This document shows positions 53,531 to 63,111 of a DNA stretch of 64,000 bases, piece by piece; the stretch's first letter is position 1, and each line of letters starts with the position of its first letter. The stretch is taken from the NCBI GenBank assembly GCA_903919145.1, contig CAIXGW010000018.1, positions 1-64,000 on the forward strand, given 5' to 3'. A program made the translations under genes and the position numbers. This stretch comes from an uncultured Myxococcales bacterium (GTDB taxonomy: Bacteria; Myxococcota_A; UBA9042). A model generated the notes under the pieces. The model searched no databases and had not been told where the DNA came from. It saw only the letters and a list, made by a program, of their open reading frames with translations.

Positions 53531-54598
53531 ATGGGTTTTGGGGCCAGAGGCTGGTTTGACAGGGCGGTCATCGCCGCATGGTTGCTTGGGGCCCTTGCAG
53601 GGTTGGCCGGCTGCCAGGAGCCCGAGTCGACGGCGGCCAGCCTGAGCTCGGCCGGCGACGCCTCTGCGGCGAACGGTGACGCTGGCGTTGGCGACGCCAA
53701 GTCCGATGTCGTTGCCGCCAGCGGGGTCGGGAAAGTCTGCGTAGTTCCCAACGATTGCGCAGCACTGAGCCTGACGTGCTTTGAGATCGACATATCGACC
53801 GGCGCTGGAATCTGCAGCAAGACCTGCGCCTCTTCTGCCGACTGCCCCAGCGGCACCTACTGCAACCCACAGTCTGGAAAGCTGATCTGCACGCCTCCGC
53901 GCTTCTGCAACCCTTGCCAGGTGGCGGAAGACTGCGGCAAGGGCGCCTTGTGCCTGCAGGGCAGCAGCGGCCAAAAGTTCTGCACCAAAGCCTGCTCGCA
54001 GGGCAAGCCGTCCTGCGCAGCCGCCAGCTCCTGCAAGCAATACGGCAGCGGTGTAGACGAATTTGCCTGCCAGCCCGATTACGGCGCCTGCAGCGGCGAC
54101 GGCAACCAGTGCTCGCCCTGCGCCGGCCAGGCCGATTGCGCAGCTGGCCTGGAGTGCCACTACGCCTCTTCTACCGGCGAGCGCTTCTGCGCCAAGATCT
54201 GCACCCCAGGCGCCACAGGCAATTGCCCCAGCGGCTATGCTTGCTCGACCCCCAAGGGCGGCAAGACCTCTTATTGCTTCAAAAGTGTTGGCAAAGAGAC
54301 CGTTCCGACCTGCTCCAAGGGCGACAAGGGCTATTGCGAGCCGTGCAACGCCGACTACGACTGCGCTTCGGGCCGCTGCGCCTCCAAGAACGGCGAGAAA
54401 TTTTGCGTGGCACCTACCGCTTGCAGCGGCGCCAAGGACTGCCCGTACGGCGGCTCGGCCACCTTCTGCGTGCCCAGCGACAAGGGCATGATCTGCGCGC
54501 CACCGCTGTCTTGGGGCTGCCAAGGCTACCTGACCTGCCTTGCCCAGTCCTGCGAGAGCGGTGAGGTCTGTGTGGCAGGTCAGTGCAAAGCCGACTGA
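53531..54598 (+). CDS. Cysteine-rich lipoprotein
   Basis: 355 residues from ATG 53531 with GGAGG upstream. Lipobox LAGLAGC (Cys28), an Ala/Gly/Asp/Ser linker to about 75, then about 35 Cys in modules such as CASSADCPSGTYCNPQSGK, CNPCQVAEDCGKGALC and CAGQADCAAGLECHYASS. These look like the short Cys-rich units found in myxobacterial secreted proteins (xxxC..D.dC..G..C) and differ from the CTDC repeats of its larger relatives. No catalytic domain. Surface-anchored; role unknown. Confidence 0.78.
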   Translation: MGFGARGWFDRAVIAAWLLGALAGLAGCQEPESTAASLSSAGDASAANGDAGVGDAKSDVVAASGVGKVCVVPNDCAALSLTCFEIDISTGAGICSKTCASSADCPSGTYCNPQSGKLICTPPRFCNPCQVAEDCGKGALCLQGSSGQKFCTKACSQGKPSCAAASSCKQYGSGVDEFACQPDYGACSGDGNQCSPCAGQADCAAGLECHYASSTGERFCAKICTPGATGNCPSGYACSTPKGGKTSYCFKSVGKETVPTCSKGDKGYCEPCNADYDCASGRCASKNGEKFCVAPTACSGAKDCPYGGSATFCVPSDKGMICAPPLSWGCQGYLTCLAQSCESGEVCVAGQCKAD

Positions 54599-54951
54599 GC
54601 GCGGCCGAGCCCCAGCGGCAATCGCGGATCCACCACAGCTCCTTTGGGTTCCGCCGCGGGCCGGCCAACTTTCGCCCCGTCGACGCAGCTGGCCGAGGCG
54701 CCAGGGGAGGCTTGCCTGCCGGCACGGCTCAAGCGTTGACAGTGAACCCACCCTTCTCCTATCCTACTCCGCACTTTTGCCCGGTGTTCGCCCTGCGAGC
54801 CCACCGAGCATCCCCAAACGGCCTGCGCACTTCGCGGTGGAGCGAAGCGCCTCCTGGCCGAATCAAGTCAGGCCCGGGTGCAAGGCTTTGCAGCCTACCC
54901 GCCAGCCCCTTGGCACTGCTGATCGACTTAGCTCGATCGCCTTGAGGACCC
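54599..54951 (+). other. Intergenic region
   Basis: 353 bp upstream of the PxxKW gene. Moderately GC-rich with several short inverted repeats (for example GCAAGGC/GCAGCCT near 54878-54896) but no RNA gene, T-run terminator or clear promoter. Small open frames here lack ribosome binding sites. Confidence 0.3.
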
Positions 54952-55218
54952 ATGAGCGACCCGATCAACGCCCCCGCCGCCGACGCCGCCGCGGTTGCGC
55001 GTTACCAGAAATTCAACTTCCAGCCCGTGGCCGAGCGCTGCATTGGCTGCAACCACGTCCGCTTGGCTGACGGCGTTGCCTACTGCAACAGCTACGCCAT
55101 CCCAGAGGCCAAGTGGGCCGGCGGCATGTGCAATTTTGCCACCCACGCCAAGATCGAGAAGAAGGTCGATGGCAAGATGGTCAATCCGATCAAGGCCAGC
55201 AAGCGCGGCGGCAAGTAG
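54952..55218 (+). CDS. PxxKW family cysteine-rich small protein
   Basis: 88 residues from ATG 54952, with TGAGGA upstream. Four Cys: CIGCNHV (30/33), YCNSYAIPEAKW and GMCNFATH, the P-E-A-K-W and Cys-rich pattern giving the family its name, found in deltaproteobacteria. Probably a small metal- or Fe-S-binding cytoplasmic protein; function unknown in the family. Basic C-terminal tail (KASKRGGK). Confidence 0.8.
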   Translation: MSDPINAPAADAAAVARYQKFNFQPVAERCIGCNHVRLADGVAYCNSYAIPEAKWAGGMCNFATHAKIEKKVDGKMVNPIKASKRGGK

Positions 55219-55583
55219 CCCGTGCCCTTCTGACAGGGCTCGTCAGCCTTACCGGGCTTGGCCAGCTGTCAAAGCCGCGATGTCGAGAGGACTTCGGACC
55301 GGCTGTGGGGCAACCTGCAGCCGGTTCGTTCTTTTGGCGCCGTCAAAACACCTTGGCCCCCCTGTGGGAGCCTGCCGGACAAAAGCCTGAATTCCTGGCC
55401 GCGTCCTGGAAACCATGGAGTCGGCTGAGAGCACCCACAGGCTCTTGGAGCGATCGTCTCGCGAGCGCCCAGGCAGGCGAAGTGTCCGAATAGAATTCTG
55501 ATATCGCCGGCCCAGCTGAAATCGTCCCCATCGGCAGGGAGCCAGGTCGGGACTATCCCGGCGGGCCCCAAGCGAGGTCTGAC
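55219..55583 (+). other. Intergenic region
   Basis: 365 bp between the PxxKW gene and the enoyl-CoA hydratase. TAGAATTCTGATAT-like AT-rich bases near 55490-55503 may hold a -10 for the hydratase gene. No coding frame with a ribosome binding site and no RNA gene recognised. Confidence 0.3.
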
Positions 55584-56384
55584 ATGTCCAGTTCCGCTGC
55601 CCCCTCTGACCCAGTCGTTCTGCTGGAGCGCCGCGGCGCCGTCGCGCTGCTGCAGATCGCCCGCCCCAAAGCGCTCAATGCGATCAACCAGCAGGTGCTG
55701 ACTGAGCTGAGCGCATGGGTAACCGAGATCGCCGCCGATCCCAGCCTGCGCGCGGTGGTCCTGACCGGTGCCGGCGATCGCGCATTTGTGGCTGGGGCGG
55801 ACATCGCCGCCATGCAGCACATGAATTCCGCGCAAGCCCAGGCATTCTCAGAGTACGGCAGTGCGGTGATGCAACAGCTGGCCGACCTGCCCAAGCCGGT
55901 CATTGCCGCAGTCAACGGCTTTGCCTTGGGCGGCGGCTGCGAGCTGGCCCTCTCCTGCGACATGATCTTGGCATCGACCAGGGCCAAATTTGGCCTGCCA
56001 GAAGTGACCCTGGGCGTGGTGCCAGGCTTTGGCGGCACCCAGAAGCTGACGCGGCAGATCGGCCGCATGGCCGCCAACCGCTGGATCCTCAGCGGCGACG
56101 TGTTCTCTGCCGAGGATGCGCTGCGGGTCGGCGTGGCTCAAGAGCTGTTCCCGCCAGAAGAATTGCTAGACAAGGCGCTGGCCCTGGCAGAGAGAATGGC
56201 CAGCCGCGGCCCTCTGGCGCTGGCGGCGGTCAAGCACCTGGTCGATCGCGGCGGCGATGTCCCCATGCCAGCAGCGATGGCCATGGAAGCCAAGGCCTTT
56301 GGCGACATTTTTGCCACCGCCGACCAAAAAGAAGGCATGGCAGCGTTCCTGGCCAAGCGTCCGGCGGAATTCCGCGGCGAATAG
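55584..56384 (+). CDS. Enoyl-CoA hydratase/crotonase family
   Basis: 266 residues, ATG 55584 with GAGG about 9 nt upstream. Crotonase fold: oxyanion-hole GDRAFVAGADIAAM, and both catalytic Glu in GGGCELALSCD (near 115-125) and LPEVTLGVVPGFGGTQ (near 138-153), as in FadB/Crt-type hydratases. Hydrates 2-enoyl-CoA in beta-oxidation or related pathways. Monocistronic. Confidence 0.95.
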   Translation: MSSSAAPSDPVVLLERRGAVALLQIARPKALNAINQQVLTELSAWVTEIAADPSLRAVVLTGAGDRAFVAGADIAAMQHMNSAQAQAFSEYGSAVMQQLADLPKPVIAAVNGFALGGGCELALSCDMILASTRAKFGLPEVTLGVVPGFGGTQKLTRQIGRMAANRWILSGDVFSAEDALRVGVAQELFPPEELLDKALALAERMASRGPLALAAVKHLVDRGGDVPMPAAMAMEAKAFGDIFATADQKEGMAAFLAKRPAEFRGE

Positions 56385-56473
56385 GCTGTAGACAAAGCCC
56401 ACAGCAGAAAATGCCACCCGGTGAGCCCCAGCAAACTGAGCCCCGGGTACCAGTGGGCGGCAGGGCTGGCTGG

Positions 56474-58402
56474 CTAGTTTTCCTTGGGCGCCGCCGGGGC
56501 CCGCAGTTCGATCGCCAGGGCGGCTTTGCGGCCGTGGACCGCCACCAGGGCCCGCGCCTGGCGGCCGCGATCGACCACAATCAGCACGTGGTCGCCGCGT
56601 TCAAGCTCGCCCGCCTTCCACAATTCGCCGGGGGCCAGCGTCCGCAGCGCCGCGCCATCCCAGCTGACCTGAAGGTCGCGATCGGCCTGGCTGGAGACCG
56701 TGACCTTGACCCTGGCATGGGGCGGCGCCTGGGCCTGGACCTGCTGGGTCGGCGTCAGCCGCTGCTGGCGCTGCTGCACACCGTCGGCGCCAGCCACCCG
56801 CACCGCCACGCGCCCCGCCGCAACCGCCACCGCCACGCGCGCCCCTGGGGCCACAGAGGCCGCGGGCTCGCCGTCGAGCAACAGCTCCAATTGGCCTGCG
56901 CCTTCTTGATTGTCCAAGTGCAATGCGGCACCCGGCGGCTCAAAGTGGATGGTGCGGCGATCGCCGTCGCGCAGGGTCAGCTGCGCCGTTTCGCGCCAGC
57001 CGATCCGGGCGATCACCAGCTCCGCCTTGTGCTGGCCGGGAGAGAGCGGCACCCGGAAGTCCAGCCGCGCCGCCACGATCCCCACCAGGCGGCCATCGAC
57101 CAGCAGCTCCGCCGGCTCTGACCAGCCGTTGGCCGCGACCAGCGCCGTCTCTTGCGCGGCAATGCGCCAGGAAGCCTCTTCGCCGCCGCGCAGGAACATC
57201 GCCACGCGCAGGGGCTGTTCGCGGTGAGGCTGATGGGCCGCCAGGGCCACGCGCCCCGCAGGCACGCGCAGCAGAGCCGACTTGCCGGCCGCAATCGGCA
57301 GCGGCCCCAACGCCGGCACCTCGACCTTGACGGCATCGCCGGACTGATTGTGCAAGCGCAGCAAGGCGGTCGGCCGCCGCAGCGTCCAGGTCAGCACGGC
57401 CGGGCCTTTGGCCAAAACGTCAAGCTTGTAGGGCAGCCCTGAGGTCAAGCCGGTCGCCACCACGCCGTAGTCGCCGCGCGGCAGCTGCCAGGTGGCGGTG
57501 GCGTGCGCAGGCAGCTGTAGACCCACATCGCGCAATCCCTCGGGAAGGGTCAGATCTTCTCCGGTGCGATTGGCCACGCGGACCTCGACGGTCGGCGATC
57601 GCCGGTCCAGGGCGTCGTCGGTGGACGCCACCTGCCGAACCACCGCGCCGCTGGCGACGCCCACCCAGCGCACCTGGTGCGCCCCGGGCCCCAGGCCTAT
57701 CGCCGCCAACCGCGCGCCACGCGCCACCTCGCCCAGGGCCTTGCCATCTACGGCTACCTGCGCGGCTTCGGCCAGCGGGTTGAGCAAGCGCACCACCCCA
57801 GAGGGGCTGGGCAATTCGACGGTGAGGCGCGCGCCGTTGGCCAGGCGCAGCTGCGTCCCCCACAGCCAAGATGAGCGCAGCGAGTGGGCCGTCAGGTGGC
57901 GATCGCCAATCGCAACGGGACCAAAGGACTTGGACTCGCCAGCGACCACTTCGCCAAGAGTATCGCCGTCTAGCGCGATGGACTGGGCTTCGGCCGTGCG
58001 GTTGACAACGTAGACCGAGGCGCCCGGGGCGGTCAGCTCGACCTGGCGGCTCTCTCCGGCGGTCACCACGACCTGGCCGCGATACAGCCAGTCGCCGCCG
58101 CGCACGCCATAGCCCACGACCGCAGTTGGGGCACACCAGCGCGCCACCTGCCGGCTGGCGATCTTGCGAGGAGAGAGGCCGGCGATGTGCAGGGTGAGCG
58201 CTGTGGAAGTACGGTTATGCCAGCGGATCTCGCGCTCGCAGCCACCGTCTCCCGCTGGGCGGTCCGCAGCACTGGCGCCCGCCGGCAGGTCTACGGGCCG
58301 GTCTGCCGCCGCGTGCCCCACCGCTGCGGCGCCCAGCCCGCTCGCCAGCACTGCGCCCCGTAGCCATCGGGCGACCGCTGCCCCGCCTGCCGATCCGCTC
58401 AT
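56474..58402 (-). CDS. Secreted multi-module beta-rich protein (PEGA-like)
   Basis: 642 residues from ATG 58402 with GAGG upstream. Signal peptide to about residue 34 (VGHAAA). The rest is a run of similar beta modules, each with an aliphatic strand, a short turn and a G-x-L-x-G-x-V-A-x-G end (IALDGDTLGEVVAGES, VAVDGKALGEVARGAR, LLVDGRLVGIVAARLD, LLLDGEPAASVAPGAR), about eight in all. They look like PEGA or small Ig-like units. Only a few Cys. Likely a periplasmic or surface scaffold; no catalytic motif. Confidence 0.7.
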   Translation of the reverse strand: MSGSAGGAAVARWLRGAVLASGLGAAAVGHAAADRPVDLPAGASAADRPAGDGGCEREIRWHNRTSTALTLHIAGLSPRKIASRQVARWCAPTAVVGYGVRGGDWLYRGQVVVTAGESRQVELTAPGASVYVVNRTAEAQSIALDGDTLGEVVAGESKSFGPVAIGDRHLTAHSLRSSWLWGTQLRLANGARLTVELPSPSGVVRLLNPLAEAAQVAVDGKALGEVARGARLAAIGLGPGAHQVRWVGVASGAVVRQVASTDDALDRRSPTVEVRVANRTGEDLTLPEGLRDVGLQLPAHATATWQLPRGDYGVVATGLTSGLPYKLDVLAKGPAVLTWTLRRPTALLRLHNQSGDAVKVEVPALGPLPIAAGKSALLRVPAGRVALAAHQPHREQPLRVAMFLRGGEEASWRIAAQETALVAANGWSEPAELLVDGRLVGIVAARLDFRVPLSPGQHKAELVIARIGWRETAQLTLRDGDRRTIHFEPPGAALHLDNQEGAGQLELLLDGEPAASVAPGARVAVAVAAGRVAVRVAGADGVQQRQQRLTPTQQVQAQAPPHARVKVTVSSQADRDLQVSWDGAALRTLAPGELWKAGELERGDHVLIVVDRGRQARALVAVHGRKAALAIELRAPAAPKEN

Positions 58403-58454
58403 GCTTTCCTCGCTCGGCTGCGGGCCGATGACGCCGCGCGTGACCACCACAGGC

Positions 58455-59609
58455 CTAACGCTCGCTGGGATCAAAAAGTTCCTGAACAAACAGCTGGCTG
58501 TCAAAGTCGCGCAGATCCTGCATCTTCTCGCCCACGCCAATGAGCTTGACCGGCAGCCGCAGCGCCTCGGCGATGGCCAAGACCACTCCGCCCTTGGCCG
58601 TGCCGTCCAGCTTGGTCAGGGCGATGCCAGTGACCTGCACAGCCTGCTGAAACTGCTCGGCCTGCTTGACGGCATTCTGACCCATGGTGGCATCCAGCAC
58701 CAGCAACACTTCATGGGGGGCCCCGGGCATGCCCTTGGCACAGACACGCGCAACTTTCTTCAGCTCTTCCATCAAGTTCTGGTTGGTGTGCAGCCGGCCT
58801 GCGGTGTCGACAATCACCAGGTCGAAGCCTTCTGCTCGCCCGCGCTCAATCGCCGCAAAGGCTACGCTGGCCGGGTCGGCGTTGTCCTTGCCGCGGTGCA
58901 GCGGCACGCCGGCGCGCTCGCACCACACCTCCAGCTGGTCGACGGCCGCCGCCCGAAAAGTGTCGCCCGCCGCCACCAACACTTTTTTGCCCTCGCCAGC
59001 GTAGCGGTGAGCCAGCTTGCCAATGGTGGTGGTCTTGCCCGAGCCGTTGACCCCCACCACCATCAGCACTGCAGGCCCCGGATCGGCCTGCACGCACAAG
59101 GGCTGATGCCCCACGCTGGCCAGCAACTCCTCGGCCTGACCGCGCAGCTTCTTCCACACTTGCGCCGGATCGGCCAGCTCATGGCGGGTGGAGGCCTGCT
59201 TGAGATCCTCTAGCAAGCGCCGCGTAGTCTGCACGCCCAGATCGGCGCGAAACAGGACTTCTTCAATCTGGTCGAGAAGTTCTGCATCCAGTTGCTTGCC
59301 GGCAAACAGCTGGGTCAAGCGCGCCACAAAGCCTTCTTGACGGGTCTTGGCCAGTCCGGCGTGCAGATAGGCCTTTTCCTGATCCTTGCGCGACGGCGCG
59401 GGCTTGAGGGTCGCCTGGTCCAGCGGCTCGCGGCGGGTCGCCCCATCCAGCAGATCGGCCGACGGCGGCAGCGGCTTGGCACTGCGCAACAGCCGGTAGG
59501 CCACGTAGCCCACCAACGCGATCATGGCGACAACAGCCAGCGCCCCCAAGCCCAACACCACCGGGGGGGGAGCGGCATCGGCAAGAAGGGGCAACATCAG
59601 ATAGCGCAT
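58455..59609 (-). CDS. ftsY: Signal recognition particle receptor FtsY
   Basis: 384 residues, ATG 59609. SRP GTPase docking SRP-ribosome complexes to SecYEG. An unusual N-terminal transmembrane helix (VVLGLGALAVVAMIALVGYVAYRLL) replaces the acidic A domain of E. coli, as in several delta- and other lineages. NG domain: GVNGSGKTTTIGKLA (G1), DTFRAAAVDQL, DTAGRLHTNQNLM (G3), TKLDGTAKGG (G4) and IGVGEKMQDLRDFD. Full length. Confidence 0.97.
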   Translation of the reverse strand: MRYLMLPLLADAAPPPVVLGLGALAVVAMIALVGYVAYRLLRSAKPLPPSADLLDGATRREPLDQATLKPAPSRKDQEKAYLHAGLAKTRQEGFVARLTQLFAGKQLDAELLDQIEEVLFRADLGVQTTRRLLEDLKQASTRHELADPAQVWKKLRGQAEELLASVGHQPLCVQADPGPAVLMVVGVNGSGKTTTIGKLAHRYAGEGKKVLVAAGDTFRAAAVDQLEVWCERAGVPLHRGKDNADPASVAFAAIERGRAEGFDLVIVDTAGRLHTNQNLMEELKKVARVCAKGMPGAPHEVLLVLDATMGQNAVKQAEQFQQAVQVTGIALTKLDGTAKGGVVLAIAEALRLPVKLIGVGEKMQDLRDFDSQLFVQELFDPSER

Positions 59610-60071
59610 GGCAAACTCTCAGCGGAAAAGGGGCGGGATCGGCAGAGGCCGCAACCTGCAGTAGGCCTGGGCGGCCCCGCGGCCCAGCGAGCGCGGCAAG
59701 GTAGGTCGGGCGCGCCGCAGAATCAAGCGCATGCACCCCTGTTTGGCCGGGTGGCGCGGCTGATTTCCGCCGGCGTGCGCCAAATTCCGCCTTGCGGAGG
59801 ACATCGGACCGTCCAGCTGGGACACGCAAAGGCGACTGCCCAGTGCCGCTCGACAAGGCGGAACAGCGCAGGGCCCTGGCGACTCAGGCGAAAAAAACCT
59901 CCAGCGAACGAGCTTGCTGGGAAGCGACGGCGCGGAGCTGCACCCACGCCGGCGAATGCGGGGCTCCCGCGTCCCTTGTTTGCGGCCGGCGAACGATACA
60001 CAATCCGCGCGCTTGGCCCTGCCGGTCCTCTTGCGCGGCCGTGCTTTGCCGCCCTGCCCTTTGGAGAGCCC
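59610..60071. other. Divergent intergenic region
   Basis: 462 bp between ftsY (minus) and the biotin carboxylase gene (plus). It holds a 10-bp perfect inverted repeat, TTCCGCCTTG (59785-59794) and CAAGGCGGAA (59854-59863), with a 59-nt loop. No RNA gene, in particular no SRP RNA, was recognised here. Promoters for both genes must lie in it. Confidence 0.35.
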
Positions 60072-61571
60072 ATGACCGCCGTTCACAAAGTCCTGGTCGC
60101 CAACCGCGGCGAGATAGCGCTGCGGGTGATGCGCGCCTGCCGCGAGCTGGGCTATGCCACCGTCGCGGTGTACTCGGACGCCGACGCCAATTCGCGCCAC
60201 GTGGCGTTTGCCGACCAAGCCGTGCGCCTGGGGCCAGCGCCGTCCGCCGAGTCGTATTTGCGCGGCGAATTGGTGCTAGAGGCCGCCCAAGCCACCGGCG
60301 CCACCATGATCCACCCGGGCTATGGCTTCCTTTCGGAGAATGCCGAGTTTCGCAACCAGTGCGACGCGGCTGGCATTGTGTTTGTTGGCCCGGGCGCCTA
60401 CGCCATGACGCAGATGGGCATCAAGACACTGGCGCGCCAGGTCATGCACGCAGCCGGCGTTCCGGTTGTGCCTGGGTCGCTTGAGCCCCTAAAGAATGTG
60501 CAAGAGGCTTTGGATATCGCCAATGAAATCGGCTATCCGGTCATGCTCAAGGCTGCAGCGGGCGGCGGCGGCAAAGGCATCCGCTTGATCCGCGAAGCGC
60601 AGGAACTGCCAGCCGCTTTTGAGGGCGCTGTGCGCGAGGCGGTGGCCTACTTCAAGGATCCCACGGTCTACATGGAGAAGGCCATTGAGAGGCCGCGCCA
60701 TGTCGAGATCCAAGTGATGGCCGACCGCCACGGCGCCGCTGTCCACCTGTTTGAGCGCGAGTGTTCGGTCCAGCGGCGCAACCAAAAGATCATCGAGGAG
60801 TCGCCGGCGGCTCACCTGTCAGACACCACCCGCCTTGCCATGGGCGAGGTAGCTGTGCGAGCCGCACGGGCGGTGCAGTATGAGGGCGCGGGCACCATCG
60901 AATTCCTGGTGGATCCCAAGGAAAACTTCTACTTTATGGAGATGAATACCCGCTTGCAGGTCGAGCATCCGGTCACAGAGCTGGTCACCGGCACCGACCT
61001 GGTGATCGAGCAGCTGCGGGTGGCCCAAGGCCTGCCCCTGTCTTGGACCCAGGCCCAGCTCAGCCAGCGCGGCCACGCCATTGAGTGCCGTCTCTATGCA
61101 GAGGATGTGGCGCGAGGCTTTCTGCCCTCGCCCGGCCCGCTGCACGTCTACCGGCCGCCGACCGGCCCCGGCATCCGCCTGGACGACGGCTTCTGCGAAG
61201 GCGACGTCATCTCAAGCTTCTACGACCCGATGATCGCCAAGCTAAGCGCCTGGGCGCCGACCCGCGAACTGGCCGTTCGGCGCATGTGCGCGGCGCTGCG
61301 CGCCTTTGAGCTCGGCGGCATCCGCCACAACATCGAGCATCTGCTGCAGATCCTGGAGTCAGACGCCTTTGTCACCGGGCCCTACGACACCGGCATCGTC
61401 AAGACCCTGGCCCCCCTGGCTGAGGAGCCCGAGGCCAGCGAATTGGTCACTGCTTTTGCCGCCCTGCTGACCCACCGGCTCGCAGCTTCTGCCAGTGCTG
61501 CAACGGCAGAACCCCAAGCCGAGGGCGCTTGGGCCTTGGCCGCGCGCAGCGCCGGCATGCGCTCGCACTGA
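60072..61571 (+). CDS. accC: Acetyl/propionyl-CoA carboxylase, biotin carboxylase subunit
   Basis: 499 residues from ATG 60072, with GGAGAG upstream. ATP-dependent carboxylation of biotin on the carrier protein. KVLVANRGEIALRVMRACRE opening, HPGYGFLSENAEF, ATP-grasp Gly loop AAAGGGGKGIR, ERECSVQRRNQKIIEE, EMNTRLQVEHPVTELVTGTDLV and the C-terminal GHAIECRLYAED. Full biotin carboxylase length plus a short Ala-rich tail. Carrier protein gene lies 41 nt downstream; no carboxyltransferase in the window, so it may serve acetyl-, propionyl- or another acyl-CoA. Confidence 0.96.
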   Translation: MTAVHKVLVANRGEIALRVMRACRELGYATVAVYSDADANSRHVAFADQAVRLGPAPSAESYLRGELVLEAAQATGATMIHPGYGFLSENAEFRNQCDAAGIVFVGPGAYAMTQMGIKTLARQVMHAAGVPVVPGSLEPLKNVQEALDIANEIGYPVMLKAAAGGGGKGIRLIREAQELPAAFEGAVREAVAYFKDPTVYMEKAIERPRHVEIQVMADRHGAAVHLFERECSVQRRNQKIIEESPAAHLSDTTRLAMGEVAVRAARAVQYEGAGTIEFLVDPKENFYFMEMNTRLQVEHPVTELVTGTDLVIEQLRVAQGLPLSWTQAQLSQRGHAIECRLYAEDVARGFLPSPGPLHVYRPPTGPGIRLDDGFCEGDVISSFYDPMIAKLSAWAPTRELAVRRMCAALRAFELGGIRHNIEHLLQILESDAFVTGPYDTGIVKTLAPLAEEPEASELVTAFAALLTHRLAASASAATAEPQAEGAWALAARSAGMRSH

Positions 61572-61612
61572 ATCGCCGGTCTTGCCCCTTGCCCCCATGC
61601 CCCTGAGGCCCC

Positions 61613-62128
61613 ATGAGCACCGACTACCTGGTCAAATCCGCCCACCTCACAGCGACCGTCACCCTGCTGCAGGACCTGGGAGACCGGGCCAGGGTGCGGG
61701 TCGGCGATCGCGAGTTCGAGCTGCACCTGCAGGCGCTGCCAGACGGGCGCTGGGCGGTGCAGGACGGCCAAACCCGCCAGCTGCTGCGTACTTTTACCGA
61801 GCGCGGCGAGTTGGTGGTCGTCGATCACTCGACCCAGCACCGGCTGGAAGTGGTAGAGGCGCGCAGCCAGTGGTTGCGCGGAGCCGCTGGCGCCAAGGGC
61901 CACGGAGGCGGAGCCATCAAAGCGTCGATGCCGGGCCGGGTGGTGCGGCTGCCGGTGCAGGTGGGCGATGAAGTCGCGCCCGGCGGCGTGGTGGCCGTCC
62001 TAGAAGCCATGAAGATGGAGAACGACGTGCGCTCGCCGGGCGGCGGCATCGTCAAGGCGGTCGCGGTACAGCAGGGCCAGGCGGTTGAAGCCGGCCAGCT
62101 GCTGGTGACCCTGGAGGCGATCTCGTGA
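61613..62128 (+). CDS. Biotin carboxyl carrier protein
   Basis: 171 residues from ATG 61613. N-terminal beta-rich part of about 95 residues, then the biotinyl domain: SMPGRVVRLPVQVGDEVAPGGVVAVLEAMKMENDV with biotin-accepting Lys in EAMKMEN (break in the middle of this run is intended; the hallmark is EAMKMEN). Resembles the C-terminal biotin part of propionyl-/3-methylcrotonyl-CoA carboxylase alpha chains, here a separate chain. Stop overlaps the start of prmA. Confidence 0.94.
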   Translation: MSTDYLVKSAHLTATVTLLQDLGDRARVRVGDREFELHLQALPDGRWAVQDGQTRQLLRTFTERGELVVVDHSTQHRLEVVEARSQWLRGAAGAKGHGGGAIKASMPGRVVRLPVQVGDEVAPGGVVAVLEAMKMENDVRSPGGGIVKAVAVQQGQAVEAGQLLVTLEAIS

Positions 62129-63105
62129 GCGCAACTCCAATTGTGAACCCAACGGCCACAGCCGCCGCCCCAGCTCCAGGTCCCATCAGCGAAGACGAAT
62201 TGGACTGCGTGGCCCTGACCATCGCCCTGCCAGAGGACGTCTTGCACCAGCTGGAAGGGGTGCTGTGGCTGCTGTCGCCAAACGGCGTTTTGCTAGAGGA
62301 CGCGCTGTGTCTGCAGGGCGGCGATCTGGCTCCTGGCATCGTGCGCGCCACCGTGTATGTGGCCCCGCAGCAAGCTCCCCTGGCCGTGCAAACCCTCAAG
62401 CAGCAAGCTGAAAACCTGGGAGTCCAGGTCAATGTGGTCGCCACCGGGGTAGAGCGCCAGGACTGGAACAAGGTCTGGAAGAAGTTCTACCAGCCGCTGA
62501 CCGTTGGCGACCGGGTGCGCGTAGAGCCGGCTTGGCAGCAGGGCCCCGACGTTGCCGGAATGGTCCGCATCGCCATCGATCCCGGCATGGCCTTTGGCAC
62601 CGGTACCCACGAAACCACCCAGCTGTGCATGGGCGCCGTGGTCCGCTGGATGGATGATCAGCAGGCGGTGGGGCAAGACGTGGGCGCCCTGCGCATGCTC
62701 GACGCCGGCACTGGCTCGGCGATCCTGGCGATCCTGGCCATCAAGATGGGCCTTGGCGGCGCTGTGGGCACCGAGATCGACGCCGCCGCCTTGCGAACCG
62801 CCCAGGTCAACCTGGCGCTCAACGCCACCGAGGCACAGGTTCGCCTGCACCACACCGGCGATCCGGCAAGCGTCGGGCCAGAGCAGTTTCCGCTGATTAC
62901 TGCCAACATCCTGGCCAGCGTGCTGATTCCCCTTCGCGACGCCATCGTCGATCGGCTGGCCCCGGGCGGCACGCTGGTGCTGTCTGGCATCCTAGGCCGC
63001 GACGGCGAGGAGGTCGCCGGCCACTATGCCGAGCGCGGACTGACGCTAGAGCGCCGCGATGACCAAGGCAGCTGGGTCGCCCTGACCCTGCGCGCCCCAG
63101 GCTGA
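62125..63105 (+). CDS. prmA: Ribosomal protein L11 methyltransferase
   Basis: 326 residues from GTG 62125, coupled to the carrier gene by GTGA. Transfers methyl groups to L11. N-terminal substrate-recognition domain, then GMAFGTGTHETTQLCMGA, the SAM motif LDAGTGSAILAILA, and ANILASVLIPL (PrmA-type catalytic NILA). The usual DxGCGSGILAIAA is changed to DAGTGSAILAILA. Cytoplasmic. Confidence 0.94.
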   Translation: MSATPIVNPTATAAAPAPGPISEDELDCVALTIALPEDVLHQLEGVLWLLSPNGVLLEDALCLQGGDLAPGIVRATVYVAPQQAPLAVQTLKQQAENLGVQVNVVATGVERQDWNKVWKKFYQPLTVGDRVRVEPAWQQGPDVAGMVRIAIDPGMAFGTGTHETTQLCMGAVVRWMDDQQAVGQDVGALRMLDAGTGSAILAILAIKMGLGGAVGTEIDAAALRTAQVNLALNATEAQVRLHHTGDPASVGPEQFPLITANILASVLIPLRDAIVDRLAPGGTLVLSGILGRDGEEVAGHYAERGLTLERRDDQGSWVALTLRAPG

Positions 63106-63111
63106 CCGACC

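Noticed and set aside
59610-60071. Possible SRP RNA or other structured RNA beside ftsY
   Set aside because: No conserved SRP hairpin loop or other known RNA motif; only a weak long-range inverted repeat.
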